DNA of 64,000 nucleotides from positions 414,871 through 478,870 of the forward strand of contig NZ_JAFNIH010000041.1 of assembly GCF_019160155.1 (NCBI RefSeq). Direction: 5' to 3'. A model generated the notes under the pieces. It ran no database searches. It was not told where the DNA came from and worked only from the letters and a program-made list of their open reading frames with translations. Made by a program: the position numbers and the translations under genes. How positions within the stretch are numbered: the stretch's first letter is position 1; every line of letters begins with the position of its first letter. Origin of the DNA: Pinisolibacter aquiterrae (lineage in GTDB: Bacteria > Pseudomonadota > Alphaproteobacteria > Rhizobiales > Ancalomicrobiaceae). Positions 17,534 to 26,289 of this stretch are shown here, in pieces.

Positions 17534-18240
17534 GCCAGCCCGCCGTTCGGTTGCACGATCTGACCGTCGATCCAGGAGGCGGCGTCGGAGGCGAGGAAGC
17601 GGACCACCTCGGCGATCTCCTCCGGCCGTCCGATCCGCCCGAGCGGGCTCATCGCGGCGCTGCGCTGCTTGGCCTCCTCGGTCTTGCCGGCGTTGAAGAG
17701 GTCGGTCTCGACCGGCCCCGGCGCGACCGCGTTGACGCGGACGCCACGGCCGGCGAGCTCCTTCGACATCGACCGCACGAGGCACTCGACCGCGCCCTTG
17801 GTCGCGGCATAGGGGCCGGTGCCGGGCACGGCATGGCGCACCAGCGAGGTCGTCACCGCGACGATCGCGCCGCCGTCGCGGACCCGCCGCGCGGCCTCGG
17901 CGAGAACGTTGAAGGCGCCGAACACGTTGACCTCCATCAGGAGGCGGAAATCCTCCGGATCGAAGGCGCCGACCGGCTTCGCCGGCACGTTGATGCCGGC
18001 GTTGGCGATCACCGCCTGCGGCGCCGTGCCGAAATCGGCCTCGGCCTTCGCGAAGACGCCCGCCACGGCGGCGGCGTCGCGGATGTCGACCTGATAGGCG
18101 CGGGCCTCGGCCCTGGGGCTCGGCGTTCCCGTGGTGGTGAAGCCGACCTGCCAGCCGGCGGCGGCGAAGGCGTCGACGCAGGCCGCGCCGATGCCGCGCG
18201 AGCCGCCGAAGACGAGGACGAGAGGGGAGGGGGGCGTCAT
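17530..18240 (-). CDS. Short-chain dehydrogenase/reductase (classical)
   Basis: NAD(P)-dependent SDR of 236 residues. The cofactor motif GGSRGIGAACV is at residues 12-22, NAGIN near 80-84, the catalytic Ser in TTSLVRH, and the Tyr-x3-Lys reads PYAATKGAVE. The C-terminus EVVRFLASDAASWIDGQIVQPNGG is standard for the family. Unlike the two other SDRs of this window its active site is complete. It lies between an epimerase gene and the FAD dehydrogenase, with a four-base overlap to the latter. It probably oxidises a hydroxyl of the pathway intermediate. Confidence 0.87.
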   Translation of the reverse strand: MTPPSPLVLVFGGSRGIGAACVDAFAAAGWQVGFTTTGTPSPRAEARAYQVDIRDAAAVAGVFAKAEADFGTAPQAVIANAGINVPAKPVGAFDPEDFRLLMEVNVFGAFNVLAEAARRVRDGGAIVAVTTSLVRHAVPGTGPYAATKGAVECLVRSMSKELAGRGVRVNAVAPGPVETDLFNAGKTEEAKQRSAAMSPLGRIGRPEEIAEVVRFLASDAASWIDGQIVQPNGGLA

Positions 18241-18290
18241 GTGGGGATCCTCGACGATGTGTCGGATGTACGGGGGCGTTCGTTCGCAGT

Positions 18291-18316
18291 GGGGCGAGTG
18301 GGGGGAGCCTCGCCCC
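18291..18316 (-). other. Intra-operonic hairpin between epimerase and SDR genes
   Basis: GGGGCGAG (18291-18298) and CTCGCCCC (18309-18316) form a perfect 8-bp stem with a 10-nt loop inside the 99-nt gap 18241-18339. It is the only sizeable gap in this half of the operon and may lower downstream expression. No T-run. Confidence 0.4.
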
Positions 18317-18339
18317 GTCTCGTCGGGGGACGGCGGGGA

Positions 18340-19293
18340 TCACGACGGACCGGCGCGGGTCGCCGCGATCGTCGCCTCGATGCCGGCCTGCAGGTCGTAA
18401 CGGGGGCGATAGCCGAGTTCGGTCTCGGCGCGGCGGATGTCGAGCGCGCCCTTGACGGCGCTGAGGATCGCCCCGCCGAGACGGTGCGGACCCTCGGTGC
18501 CGACGGTGATCCGCGCGCCGGGGATGGCGCGAACGACCGCCTCGGCGGTGTCGCGCAGCGTCGGGGCGACGCCGGTCGCGACGTTGTAGGTGTCGAAACG
18601 GTGCTCGGCCTTGTCGAGCGCCAGCAGCACGCCGGCGACGGTGTCGGCGATGTAGACCTGATCGACCGCGAAATCGCCGCCGGTCGGCTCATGCAGTGCC
18701 GCCCCGGCGAGCGCCGCCTCGATGAAGGTGCGCGGCATGCGCAGGCGCGGCAGATGGGGTCCGTAGACCCAGCAGGTGCGCACGTTGATGCATTCGAGCC
18801 CGTGGTTGCGGGAATAGACCCGCCCGTAGTGCTCGGCCGCGAGCTTGGTCAGGCCGTAGACGCTGAGCGGCTTCTGCGGGTGATCCTCGTCGATGACCGG
18901 AGCGAGGAAGTCGCCGTAGGTCTCCTCCGTGGAGACGTGGATCACGCGCTTCACGCCGGTCGACCGCATCGCCTCGAAGAGGTTGATCGACCCCTCGACG
19001 TTGACCCGCAGCGCCGCCAGCGGAACGTCCGCCGCCTGCACCACGCCGACGATCGCGGCGGCATGGATCACCGCGTCGGGCGCATGGGTCTCGAAGAGCC
19101 GCAGCACGCGCGGCCATTCGCCGAGATCGGCGATTTCGGGGATCAGTCGCGGCTCGCCCGCCGCCCGCGCGGCCACGGCCGGCGGCACGACGAGATCGAC
19201 CGCCACGACCGTGTCGCCGCGCGCCAGCAGCGCCTCGACGATGGCGCGGCCGAGCCAGCCGCAGGCGCCGGTGACCAGGATCTTCTTGGGCAT
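18340..19293 (-). CDS. NAD-dependent epimerase/dehydratase (extended SDR)
   Basis: Extended SDR of 317 residues. The motif TGACGWLGRAIVEALLARGD binds NAD at the N-terminus (about 8-27). The catalytic segment reads STEETYGDF followed by PLSVYGLTKLAAEHY, so Tyr-x3-Lys is intact. This is the nucleotide-sugar epimerase fold but many members act on simple polyols or sugar lactones. It lies three genes away from a second extended SDR and next to a cupin, which suggests sequential oxidation or epimerisation of a carbohydrate-like compound. The ATG at 19293 directly precedes the NAD motif. Confidence 0.85.
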   Translation of the reverse strand: MPKKILVTGACGWLGRAIVEALLARGDTVVAVDLVVPPAVAARAAGEPRLIPEIADLGEWPRVLRLFETHAPDAVIHAAAIVGVVQAADVPLAALRVNVEGSINLFEAMRSTGVKRVIHVSTEETYGDFLAPVIDEDHPQKPLSVYGLTKLAAEHYGRVYSRNHGLECINVRTCWVYGPHLPRLRMPRTFIEAALAGAALHEPTGGDFAVDQVYIADTVAGVLLALDKAEHRFDTYNVATGVAPTLRDTAEAVVRAIPGARITVGTEGPHRLGGAILSAVKGALDIRRAETELGYRPRYDLQAGIEATIAATRAGPS

Positions 19294-19301
19294 GTCGAGC
19301 C

Positions 19302-19724
19302 TCACCGGGGTTGCGGTTCTTCGTCGGTCGGCGGGCTGGTGATCACCAGGAACACCAGCGGATCGTTGCCGGTGCAGTGGAACTCGTGCGCCACGCCGGG
19401 CGGGATGAAGGTGACGTCGTCGGCGCGCACCAGCCGGCGCTCGCCGTCGACGATCAGGAGGCCCTGGCCGGAGAGCACGTGATAGATCTGCTCCTGGACC
19501 GCGTGCACGTGCGCCTCGACATGGGCGCCCGGCTCGTAGGAGGAGATGCGGTGGTCGAAGAAGCGGCTGCCGACGGTCGCCGGCGTCACGATCGCCTTCG
19601 ACAGGGCCTGATTGAAATGGCCCGGATACTGGATCCACATCAGCTCGCCGAGATTGCGGGTCGCGGCGTATTTCTTCTCCGCCGCGTCGGCGAAGGCGTC
19701 GATCGGAGGGGATATGAGGGTCAT
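19302..19724 (-). CDS. Cupin-domain protein
   Basis: Small single-domain cupin of 140 residues. Metal-binding cupin motif 1 is seen as PGAHVEAHVHAVQEQIYHVLSG (about 71-92) and motif 2 as FIPPGVAHEFHCTGND (about 108-123), together giving His, His, Glu and His ligands. Such proteins are isomerases, dioxygenases or lyases of small organic acids and sugars. AGGAG precedes the ATG. It sits between two extended SDR genes with 2-nt and 8-nt gaps, firmly inside the operon. The reaction is not predictable. Confidence 0.85.
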   Translation of the reverse strand: MTLISPPIDAFADAAEKKYAATRNLGELMWIQYPGHFNQALSKAIVTPATVGSRFFDHRISSYEPGAHVEAHVHAVQEQIYHVLSGQGLLIVDGERRLVRADDVTFIPPGVAHEFHCTGNDPLVFLVITSPPTDEEPQPR

Positions 19725-19726
19725 CG

Positions 19727-20650
19727 TCAGTCTCCTGAGGGAAAGCCGGGCAGACCTGCGAGCAGGTGCCGTTGATCGTATTCGGCGACGAAACCAAGGC
19801 GCGTCGCGGCCGGGGTGAGGTCGTAGAGGGGGGCGAACGGGTTCTCCGCCCAGATCTCCGGCGCGCGGATCTCGACCGCGTCGCCATGCAGACGCCGCAG
19901 CCGGTCGAGCGTCGGTTCGGGCGAGAGCGTCACCCGGGCCGAGAGGTAGAAGCGCTCGAAGTCGCCCGGCGCCATGTCGAGTTCGAGGGCGAGGCGGAAG
20001 GCGCGGGCGAGATCGCGCGGATCGATGTGGTGGTGGAGCGGGCCGCCGCCGGCGACCGAGGGGCCGCCGACCATCGGACCGCGATAGCCCTCGGGGTCCT
20101 TCGCCCGGGCGACGATCTCGCCGGCCATCTCCGGATAGGCGACGAAGACCGTCCGGAGCGCCACCACCGACTGACCGCGCAGCGCCCAGGCCTGCGCCAG
20201 ATCCTCGCCCATCACCTTGGAGACCGCATAGGGGTCGGTCGCCATCAGCGGGTGGTCGAGATCGACCGGCGCGTAGCGCGGCGGCAGCATCCGCCCCTCG
20301 CGCACGGTGTAGCCGGCGACGGAATCGCTCGAGCAGAACACCATCCGCCCGACGCCCGCCGCCTCCGCCGCCTCGAACACGATGTGGGTGCCGAGCAGGT
20401 TGACGCGCATGATCGCACGTCCGTCGCCGGACCAGATGTTCGGCACGGCGGCGATGTGGAACACCGCGTCGACGCCGGCGACGGCGGTCGCGACGAGATC
20501 GGGGTCGGTGACGTCGCCGACGTACCAGTCGATCGCCTCCTCGGCGGAGCGCCGGTCGAGGCCGCGCACGGCATGGCCGTGGGCGAGGAGATCGCGGACG
20601 ACGTGACGCCCGAGGAGGCCGGCGGCGCCGGTGACGAGGATCGTGCTCAT
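19727..20650 (-). CDS. NAD-dependent epimerase/dehydratase (extended SDR)
   Basis: Extended SDR of 307 residues with TGAAGLLGRHVVRDLLAHGH at the N-terminus and a catalytic segment CSSDSVAGY followed by DPYAVSKVMGEDLA, so Tyr and Lys are kept. The HIAAVPN loop is typical of the family. It overlaps the preceding TIM-barrel isomerase gene by four bases (ATGA). A substrate such as an aldonate, polyol or cyclic sugar acid is likely given the isomerase and cupin neighbours. It is about 30% shorter than UDP-sugar 4,6-dehydratases. Confidence 0.85.
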   Translation of the reverse strand: MSTILVTGAAGLLGRHVVRDLLAHGHAVRGLDRRSAEEAIDWYVGDVTDPDLVATAVAGVDAVFHIAAVPNIWSGDGRAIMRVNLLGTHIVFEAAEAAGVGRMVFCSSDSVAGYTVREGRMLPPRYAPVDLDHPLMATDPYAVSKVMGEDLAQAWALRGQSVVALRTVFVAYPEMAGEIVARAKDPEGYRGPMVGGPSVAGGGPLHHHIDPRDLARAFRLALELDMAPGDFERFYLSARVTLSPEPTLDRLRRLHGDAVEIRAPEIWAENPFAPLYDLTPAATRLGFVAEYDQRHLLAGLPGFPSGD

Positions 20651-21480
20651 GCGGCCGTCTCCGCCGTCGAGGGGGCAAATCCGAGCGATCGCAGGGCGCG
20701 GAGGCTGTCGGCGATCGCGGTTTCGGGATCGGGGTCGATGATCTCGAGCGTCAACGGGCCGTCGAAGCCGGCCGCCGCGACCGCGCCGACGAAATCGGCG
20801 ACCGGCACGTCGCCGAGCCCGAGCCGGTCGTGCCGCCACACCCGCCGCGTCGTGTCGGAGAGATGGACGACCCGCAGGAGATCGGCGAGACGCGCCGTCT
20901 CGGCGACGAGATCCTCGCCGATGAAATGGGCGTTGGCCGCATCCCAGCAGACGCCGACCCGCGGCGAGGCGAAGCCGCGCACGAAGGCCTCGAGCGAGGC
21001 CGCGTCGGGAAAGGCCGCGAAGGGCACGTTCTCGATCGCGAGCCCGACGCCGCGCGCCTCGGCGAGCGGCAGCAGCGCCTCGAGGCTCGCCGTCATCCAG
21101 CCGGTACGGAGGTCGACCGGCGGCGGGAACAGCGGGTTCATCCGCCCGGGCACGACGACGACCCAGGGCGCGCCGAGGTCGGCGGCGAGGCCGATCGCCC
21201 GGTCGAACATGGCGACCGAGGCGGCGCGCACCCCGTCGAGCGGGCTCGCCAGATTGTGGTCGAGGCTCGGCATGTTGACCGAGGTGATCGTCGCGCCCGC
21301 CGCCTCGACCACCGACCGCAGCTCGCGCCGGGCCGCAGGCGAAAGCCCGTCGAGCGGCAGGTGGGGCGGATGGATCATCGCCTCGAAACGGCGGTGTCCG
21401 AGTTCGGTCAGACGCCGCAGACAGTCGAGGATCGGCGTCGACCAGATCCAGCCGTAGGTGTTGACGGCGATCTCGCGCAT
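20647..21480 (-). CDS. Sugar-phosphate-isomerase-like TIM-barrel protein (AP endonuclease 2 family)
   Basis: Xylose-isomerase-like TIM barrel of 277 residues. Typical strand ends with metal ligands are visible: VNTYGW, GVGLAIENVP, GVCWDAANAHFIGED, VVHLSDTTR and LTLEIIDPD. Members include hydroxypyruvate isomerase, IolE/IolI and tagatose epimerases. It starts 2 nt after the LivMGF fusion gene and overlaps the epimerase gene that follows, so it is co-expressed with the importer. It probably isomerises the imported polyol or sugar acid. Confidence 0.85.
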   Translation of the reverse strand: MREIAVNTYGWIWSTPILDCLRRLTELGHRRFEAMIHPPHLPLDGLSPAARRELRSVVEAAGATITSVNMPSLDHNLASPLDGVRAASVAMFDRAIGLAADLGAPWVVVVPGRMNPLFPPPVDLRTGWMTASLEALLPLAEARGVGLAIENVPFAAFPDAASLEAFVRGFASPRVGVCWDAANAHFIGEDLVAETARLADLLRVVHLSDTTRRVWRHDRLGLGDVPVADFVGAVAAAGFDGPLTLEIIDPDPETAIADSLRALRSLGFAPSTAETAA

Positions 21481-21482
21481 GA

Positions 21483-24053
21483 TCAGGCGCTCCTCGTGCG
21501 GGCCGGCTCGTCGGCGGCATGGACGATGCCGAGAAGACGTTCCTGCAGGGCCTGATCGGCGGCGAGTTCGCAGGCGCCGCCGCCGTAGGCGACGCGGCCG
21601 TTGACCAGCACATAGGCGCGGTCGGCCATGGCCAGCACGCTCTCGGCGTGATGCTCGACGATCACCAGACTGGCGCGCGTGGTGAGCTTGGCGACCGCCG
21701 TCCGCACCTCCTGCACGACGGCCGGGGCGAGACCCTCGAAGGGTTCGTCGAGCAGGATCAGCCGGCTCGGCACCACCAACGCGCGGGCGATCGCCACCAT
21801 CTGCCGCTCGCCGCCCGAGAGATGCTCGCCGAGCGAACGCAGGCGCTGGGAGACGCGCGGGAAGAGATCGTAGATCTCCTCGAGCGTCGCCCCGCCGGGA
21901 CGCGACGCGAGCTTCAGGTTCTCCATCACCGTGAGGTTCGGGAAGAGCCGCCGTCCTTCCGGCACCAGCGAGATGCCGAGCCGGTTGATCGCGTCGGGAC
22001 GCAGGCGGGTGATGTCGACGCCGTCGAAGGTGATCCGCCCGGTCGCCGCCGGCAGCACGCCGGTGATGGTGCGCAGCGCCGTCGTCTTGCCGACGCCGTT
22101 GCGCCCGAGGAGCGCGACCACTTCGCCGGAGTGGACGACGAGGTCGAGCCCGTCCAGCACCGTACCGCCGCCGTAGCCGGCGCCGACACCGGAGATCTCG
22201 AGCAACGGTGCGCCGACCGGCCGCTCGCGCGGCGTGGCGAGACGAATGCGTTCGGCCGGCGCGACCGGCGCCGCGCCGTGGGCGGTGCCGAGATAGGCCG
22301 AGACGACCTCCGGGTTGCGGGCGACCTCGGCGGGTTTGCCGTCGGCGATCAGCCGTCCCTGATGCAGCACGGTGATGCGGTCCGACATGGCGAGCACCCG
22401 GTCGATGTCGTGTTCGATCAGGAACACCGAATGGGTCCGCGCCAGCCGCGAGATGAGGTCGCCGACGATCTTGCGATCGCTCTCGGCGAGACCCGCCAGC
22501 GGCTCGTCGAGCAACAGGAGCTTCGCCCGCGTCGCCAGCGACACCGCGATCTCGAGCAGACGCTTCTCGCCGTGGGAGAGCGCCGAGCAGATCTCGCCGG
22601 CGCGATCGGCGAGGCCGACGGCGTCGAGCAGCGACCACACCCGCAGGTTCGCCGCCTCGTCGGCATGGGCGTCGTGCCACAGGCCGAACCACCGGCGATC
22701 CGCCGCCTGAACCGCGATGCGGGCGTTCTCGAAGGCGGTGAGATTGGGGAAGACGCTGAGGATCTGGAACGAGCGGGCCATGCCGAGACGGGCGCGGCGG
22801 TGGGGCGGGAGATCGACGATCGAGCGTCCCTCGAACTCGATCGTGCCGGCATCCGGGCGCAGCACGCCCGTCAGCAGATTGAAGAAGGTCGTCTTGCCGG
22901 CGCCGTTCGGGCCGATCAGGCTGTGCAGCCCGGTCCGTCCGACCTCGAGCGAAATGTCGCTCTGGGTGACGATCGAACCGAAGCTCTTGGAGAGATTGCG
23001 GATCGAGAGGATCGGCCGGCTCGGATCGCCGGCCTCGTCCTGCGCCGCCGTCACGTGGGCCGGGATCGCGGCGGGACGCGCGGGAATGCCCCAGCGGGTC
23101 AGGGTCCGCCGGTCGCGGCCGATCAGGCGCTGGAAGAGGCCTTGGACGCCTTCGTGGGAGAGCAGCGCGAAGGCGATGATGATCGGCGCGAAGAACAGCC
23201 ACCAGTTCTCGGTCACCGCGCTCAGCCGGTCCTCGAGCACGATGAAGATCATCGCGCCCCAGAGCGGGCCGAGGAAATGATGGACGCCGCCGAGCGCGGC
23301 CATCAAGACGGGGTCGCCGGCATGTTCCCAATTGAGATTGTTGGCATAGACGCCCTGGAGGAGCAGGCTCATCAGCCCGCCCGCCACGCCGATCGCGCCA
23401 CCGGCGATCATCACCGCGACCAGCTTGGTGCGATAGGTGTCGTAACCGAGGCTCGCCACGCGCTGTTCGTTGTCGCGCAGCGCCTGCATGACCCGCCCGA
23501 GCGGCGCATGAGCGACCCGCCACAGACCCCACAGAACCGCGAAGACGACGACCAGCGTGAAGACGTGGAACGCCGCCGCCGACGGAAACAGCGGCCGCTC
23601 GACGTTCTGCAGACCGTTCTCGCCGCCGGTCACCGCCGTCCATTTGAAGGCGATCTCGAAGGCGATCTGCGAGCAGGCGAGCGTCAGCAGCGAGAAATAG
23701 AGGCCACGTCGGCGCAGGATCACCGCGCCGACGACGAGCGCCAGGAACACCGAGAAGACGGTGGCGATCACCACCGAGACGATCTCGTTGCCGCCGGAGA
23801 CCATGCCGCCGAGGATCGCGACCGCATAGCTGGCGCAGCCGAAGAAGAAGGACGCGCCGAAGGGCACGAGGCCGAGATAGCCGATCAGGAAGTTCACCCC
23901 GGCGCCGTAGAGCGCGTAGATCGCGATCTGCGTGACCCGTTGGATCGGCATGCCGATGGCGAGCGCCACGCTCGAGGCGGCGACGAGCACCACCGTGGCG
24001 ACCACGATCGGGTGGGACCACAGGCGTTTGATCTTCGTAGAGAGGGTCGTCAT
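21483..24053 (-). CDS. Branched-chain-type ABC transporter, LivM-LivG-LivF triple fusion
   Basis: A single 856-residue chain with three complete modules. The LivM permease (about 1-330) has membrane helices and the GGAIGVAGGLMSL and ALGGVHHFLGPLWGA segments. A LivG-type ATPase (about 348-590) has Walker A GPNGAGKT 381-388, signature LSHGEKR 492-498 and Walker B LLLLDE 512-517. A LivF-type ATPase (about 616-846) has Walker A GRNGVGKT 650-657, signature LSGGERQ 745-751 and Walker B LILLDE 765-770. No stop or frameshift interrupts it. ATG 24053 overlaps the LivH stop. LivM-LivG fusions are known; adding LivF is less usual. All catalytic motifs are intact. Confidence 0.93.
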   Translation of the reverse strand: MTTLSTKIKRLWSHPIVVATVVLVAASSVALAIGMPIQRVTQIAIYALYGAGVNFLIGYLGLVPFGASFFFGCASYAVAILGGMVSGGNEIVSVVIATVFSVFLALVVGAVILRRRGLYFSLLTLACSQIAFEIAFKWTAVTGGENGLQNVERPLFPSAAAFHVFTLVVVFAVLWGLWRVAHAPLGRVMQALRDNEQRVASLGYDTYRTKLVAVMIAGGAIGVAGGLMSLLLQGVYANNLNWEHAGDPVLMAALGGVHHFLGPLWGAMIFIVLEDRLSAVTENWWLFFAPIIIAFALLSHEGVQGLFQRLIGRDRRTLTRWGIPARPAAIPAHVTAAQDEAGDPSRPILSIRNLSKSFGSIVTQSDISLEVGRTGLHSLIGPNGAGKTTFFNLLTGVLRPDAGTIEFEGRSIVDLPPHRRARLGMARSFQILSVFPNLTAFENARIAVQAADRRWFGLWHDAHADEAANLRVWSLLDAVGLADRAGEICSALSHGEKRLLEIAVSLATRAKLLLLDEPLAGLAESDRKIVGDLISRLARTHSVFLIEHDIDRVLAMSDRITVLHQGRLIADGKPAEVARNPEVVSAYLGTAHGAAPVAPAERIRLATPRERPVGAPLLEISGVGAGYGGGTVLDGLDLVVHSGEVVALLGRNGVGKTTALRTITGVLPAATGRITFDGVDITRLRPDAINRLGISLVPEGRRLFPNLTVMENLKLASRPGGATLEEIYDLFPRVSQRLRSLGEHLSGGERQMVAIARALVVPSRLILLDEPFEGLAPAVVQEVRTAVAKLTTRASLVIVEHHAESVLAMADRAYVLVNGRVAYGGGACELAADQALQERLLGIVHAADEPARTRSA

Positions 24054-24919
24054 TCGAAACGCTCCCAGCGCTCGCCGAACAGGCCGCGCGGACGCAGCAA
24101 CATGATTGCGAACATCAGCACGTACATGGAGGCGGCGGCCGCCTCGGGTTTGAACTGGATGGTCAACGAGATCACCACGCCGACCGCGAGACCGGCGACG
24201 ACCGCGCCGCGGAACGAGCCGAGACCGCCGATCGCCACCACCACGAAGGCGGGCATCACGGCGTTGGCCGACATCGACGGCGACACCGCCCACAAGGGCG
24301 CCGCCAGCACGCCCGCCGTCGCCGCCAGCGCGCAACCGAGACCGAAGGCGGCGGTCAGCACGCGCGGCAGGTTGATGCCGAGCAACTCGACCATCTCCGG
24401 ATCGCGGCTGCCCGCCCGCAGGATGCGGCCGTAGGGCGTCCAGGCGAGGAAGGCCCACAGACCCAGGAGCGTCGCGATCGTCGCCCCGAGCACGGCCACC
24501 CGGTACTTGGTGATGAGCAGCGGTCCGAATTCGACGATGCCGGAGAAGATCGCCGGCGCGTTGAACGGTTTGCCGTCGGCGCCCCAGGTGAAACGGATGA
24601 TCGCCTCGATCAGCAGCGCCAGCGCGAAGGTGACGATCAGGCTGAGCAGCGGCTCCTTGCCGTAGAGGCGGCGGACGATCGTCGCCTCCACCGCCATCCC
24701 CACCAGTCCGACCAGCGGCGGCGCGAAGATCACCGCCGCCCAGCCGAACCAGTGGAACAACTGCCAGGCGAAATAGGCGCCGAGGGCGAAGAATGCCCCG
24801 TGCGCGAAGTTGATGACGCCGAGCAGGCCGAAGGTGATCGACAAGCCGACGGCGATCAGGACATAGACGAACCCCAGGACGAGTCCGTTCGCGATTTGCG
24901 ATACGATCATGTCGATCAT
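24050..24919 (-). CDS. livH: Branched-chain-type ABC transporter permease LivH
   Basis: Inner-membrane permease of 289 residues, partner of the LivM module in the following fused gene. Hydrophobic segments throughout; GLVLGFVYVLIAVGLSITFGLLGVINFAHG is the standard LivH start and GGLGSFRGAVVAGLAVG the conserved EAA-equivalent region. ATG 24919 is chosen over the one at 24910 because GGTGGAA lies upstream at a good distance; a longer frame from 24988 runs through the intergenic region. Four bases overlap the fusion gene. Confidence 0.92.
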   Translation of the reverse strand: MIDMIVSQIANGLVLGFVYVLIAVGLSITFGLLGVINFAHGAFFALGAYFAWQLFHWFGWAAVIFAPPLVGLVGMAVEATIVRRLYGKEPLLSLIVTFALALLIEAIIRFTWGADGKPFNAPAIFSGIVEFGPLLITKYRVAVLGATIATLLGLWAFLAWTPYGRILRAGSRDPEMVELLGINLPRVLTAAFGLGCALAATAGVLAAPLWAVSPSMSANAVMPAFVVVAIGGLGSFRGAVVAGLAVGVVISLTIQFKPEAAAASMYVLMFAIMLLRPRGLFGERWERFE

Positions 24920-24954
24920 GGTCGAGTTCCACCGACAGGAGGGATGTCGAGCGC

Positions 24955-24986
24955 GGGCGGGAGCGATCCGGTCGCGGACCCCGCCC
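24955..24986 (-). other. Intercistronic hairpin after a binding-protein gene
   Basis: GGGCGGG (24955-24961) pairs with CCCGCCC (24980-24986), with an inner GCGA/TCGC stem. It lies between the stop of the binding-protein gene (25017) and the LivH start (24919), the same position as the hairpins after the other two binding-protein genes of this window. Probably a 3'-end stabiliser. Confidence 0.4.
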
Positions 24987-25016
24987 ACACTCGATCTGGA
25001 CGTCGCGGACGACGGC

Positions 25017-26255
25017 TCAGAGCGCCGGCATCGAGCAGCCGATCTCGTCCTTGGTGCCGAACGCCTTCTCGGTGTCGGCGGCGGTGTCGGAGGTGTTCTT
25101 CAGGAAGTCGAAGAAGTCCCACTTGTCGGTGATGGTCCTCTTGACCTGAACGATCACCGCCGGGCGGACCATCTGATGGTCCCAGGAGCGGAAGTAGAAC
25201 GGGAAGCTGCCTTCCGTGTTCTTCCAGGTCTCGAGCGCCGTCACGATGTCCGCCGACTTGGTCGACTTGGCCGCCTCGATCGATTCCAGCAGCGCCCGCA
25301 TGCCGATCCAGCCCGACCACGCCTTGTCCGACGGCGGCGCGCCGTATTTGGCGACGAAGTCCGCGGTCATCTTCTTTTCGGCGGGGGTGTTGTTCGGGTT
25401 GTTGTAGTACCAGGGCTTGATGAAGATGCCGGTCGAGGCCTGCGGGCCGACGTCCCAGAAGTCGGTGTCGGTCACCGCGACGGCGGCATAGGGGATCTTG
25501 CCCTTCATGCCCATCTCGTTCCACTGCTTCAGGAAGTTCGAGAAGTCGCCGCCGACGAGACCGCCGATCACCGCGTCGGGCTTGGCCTGCCGGATCTTGA
25601 GGATGTAGGAGGAATAGTCGGCGGTGTTGACCGGCACCTCGTCGACGCCGGCCTCGGTGCCGCCGATCGCCGGCAGCATCCCGCGCGCCGAGCGTAGGAT
25701 GTCCTGGCCGAAGGCGTAGGACGGGGTGATGAAGTAGATCTTCTTGCCGAGTTCGGCGACGTAGGGCATCAGGCCGGCGATCTGCACCGGCACCGTCGCC
25801 TGGGTGCGGAACGTGTAGCGGCTGCACTCCTTGCCGGTGATCTCGCGGGCCGCCGCGCCGGTCAGGATCAGCGGGATCTTCTCGCGATTGGCGACGCTCA
25901 TCATGGCGAGCGCCGAGGAGGAGTAGTTGCCGCCGACCACCGCGACGACCTTGTTCTCGTCGATCAGGCGCTGCATGTTCTGCTGCGAGACCTGGGGATT
26001 GGGTTCGTCGAGCCACACCAGTTCGATCGGCCGACCGAGCACCTTGCCGCCGGCCTGTTCGACCGCGAGGGCGCTGCCGCGCTGGAGAAACTCGCCGATC
26101 GCCGCGCCGGGGCCCTGCTTGGAATAGATCAGGCCGATGCGGATCGGGCCGGTCTCCTCGGCCGCCACGGCGGAGGCCCAACCGATCGTCGCCATCGTGG
26201 CGGCGCCGGTCACGAGGCGCAGGAAGGAACGTTTGTCACGCTGGATTCCGATCAT
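25017..26255 (-). CDS. Branched-chain-type ABC transporter, periplasmic binding protein
   Basis: Peripla_BP_6 (Leu/Ile/Val-type) binding protein of 412 residues. The mature part starts near residue 33 with PIRIGLIYSKQGPGAAIGEFLQRG. The export signal has RDKRSFLRL before the hydrophobic core, which resembles a Tat signal with one arginine replaced by lysine; Sec export is also possible. The adenosine/serine-rich pocket VVGGNYSSSALAMMSVA and YAFGQDILRS match the family. It precedes livH in the operon. In such clusters ligands range from amino acids to aromatic and carboxylic acids; here a polycarboxylate or sugar acid would fit the operon, by inference. Confidence 0.9.
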   Translation of the reverse strand: MIGIQRDKRSFLRLVTGAATMATIGWASAVAAEETGPIRIGLIYSKQGPGAAIGEFLQRGSALAVEQAGGKVLGRPIELVWLDEPNPQVSQQNMQRLIDENKVVAVVGGNYSSSALAMMSVANREKIPLILTGAAAREITGKECSRYTFRTQATVPVQIAGLMPYVAELGKKIYFITPSYAFGQDILRSARGMLPAIGGTEAGVDEVPVNTADYSSYILKIRQAKPDAVIGGLVGGDFSNFLKQWNEMGMKGKIPYAAVAVTDTDFWDVGPQASTGIFIKPWYYNNPNNTPAEKKMTADFVAKYGAPPSDKAWSGWIGMRALLESIEAAKSTKSADIVTALETWKNTEGSFPFYFRSWDHQMVRPAVIVQVKRTITDKWDFFDFLKNTSDTAADTEKAFGTKDEIGCSMPAL

Positions 26256-26289
26256 GGCGTAGTCCTCCGTCGGGTTCTTGTCGTTGTTT

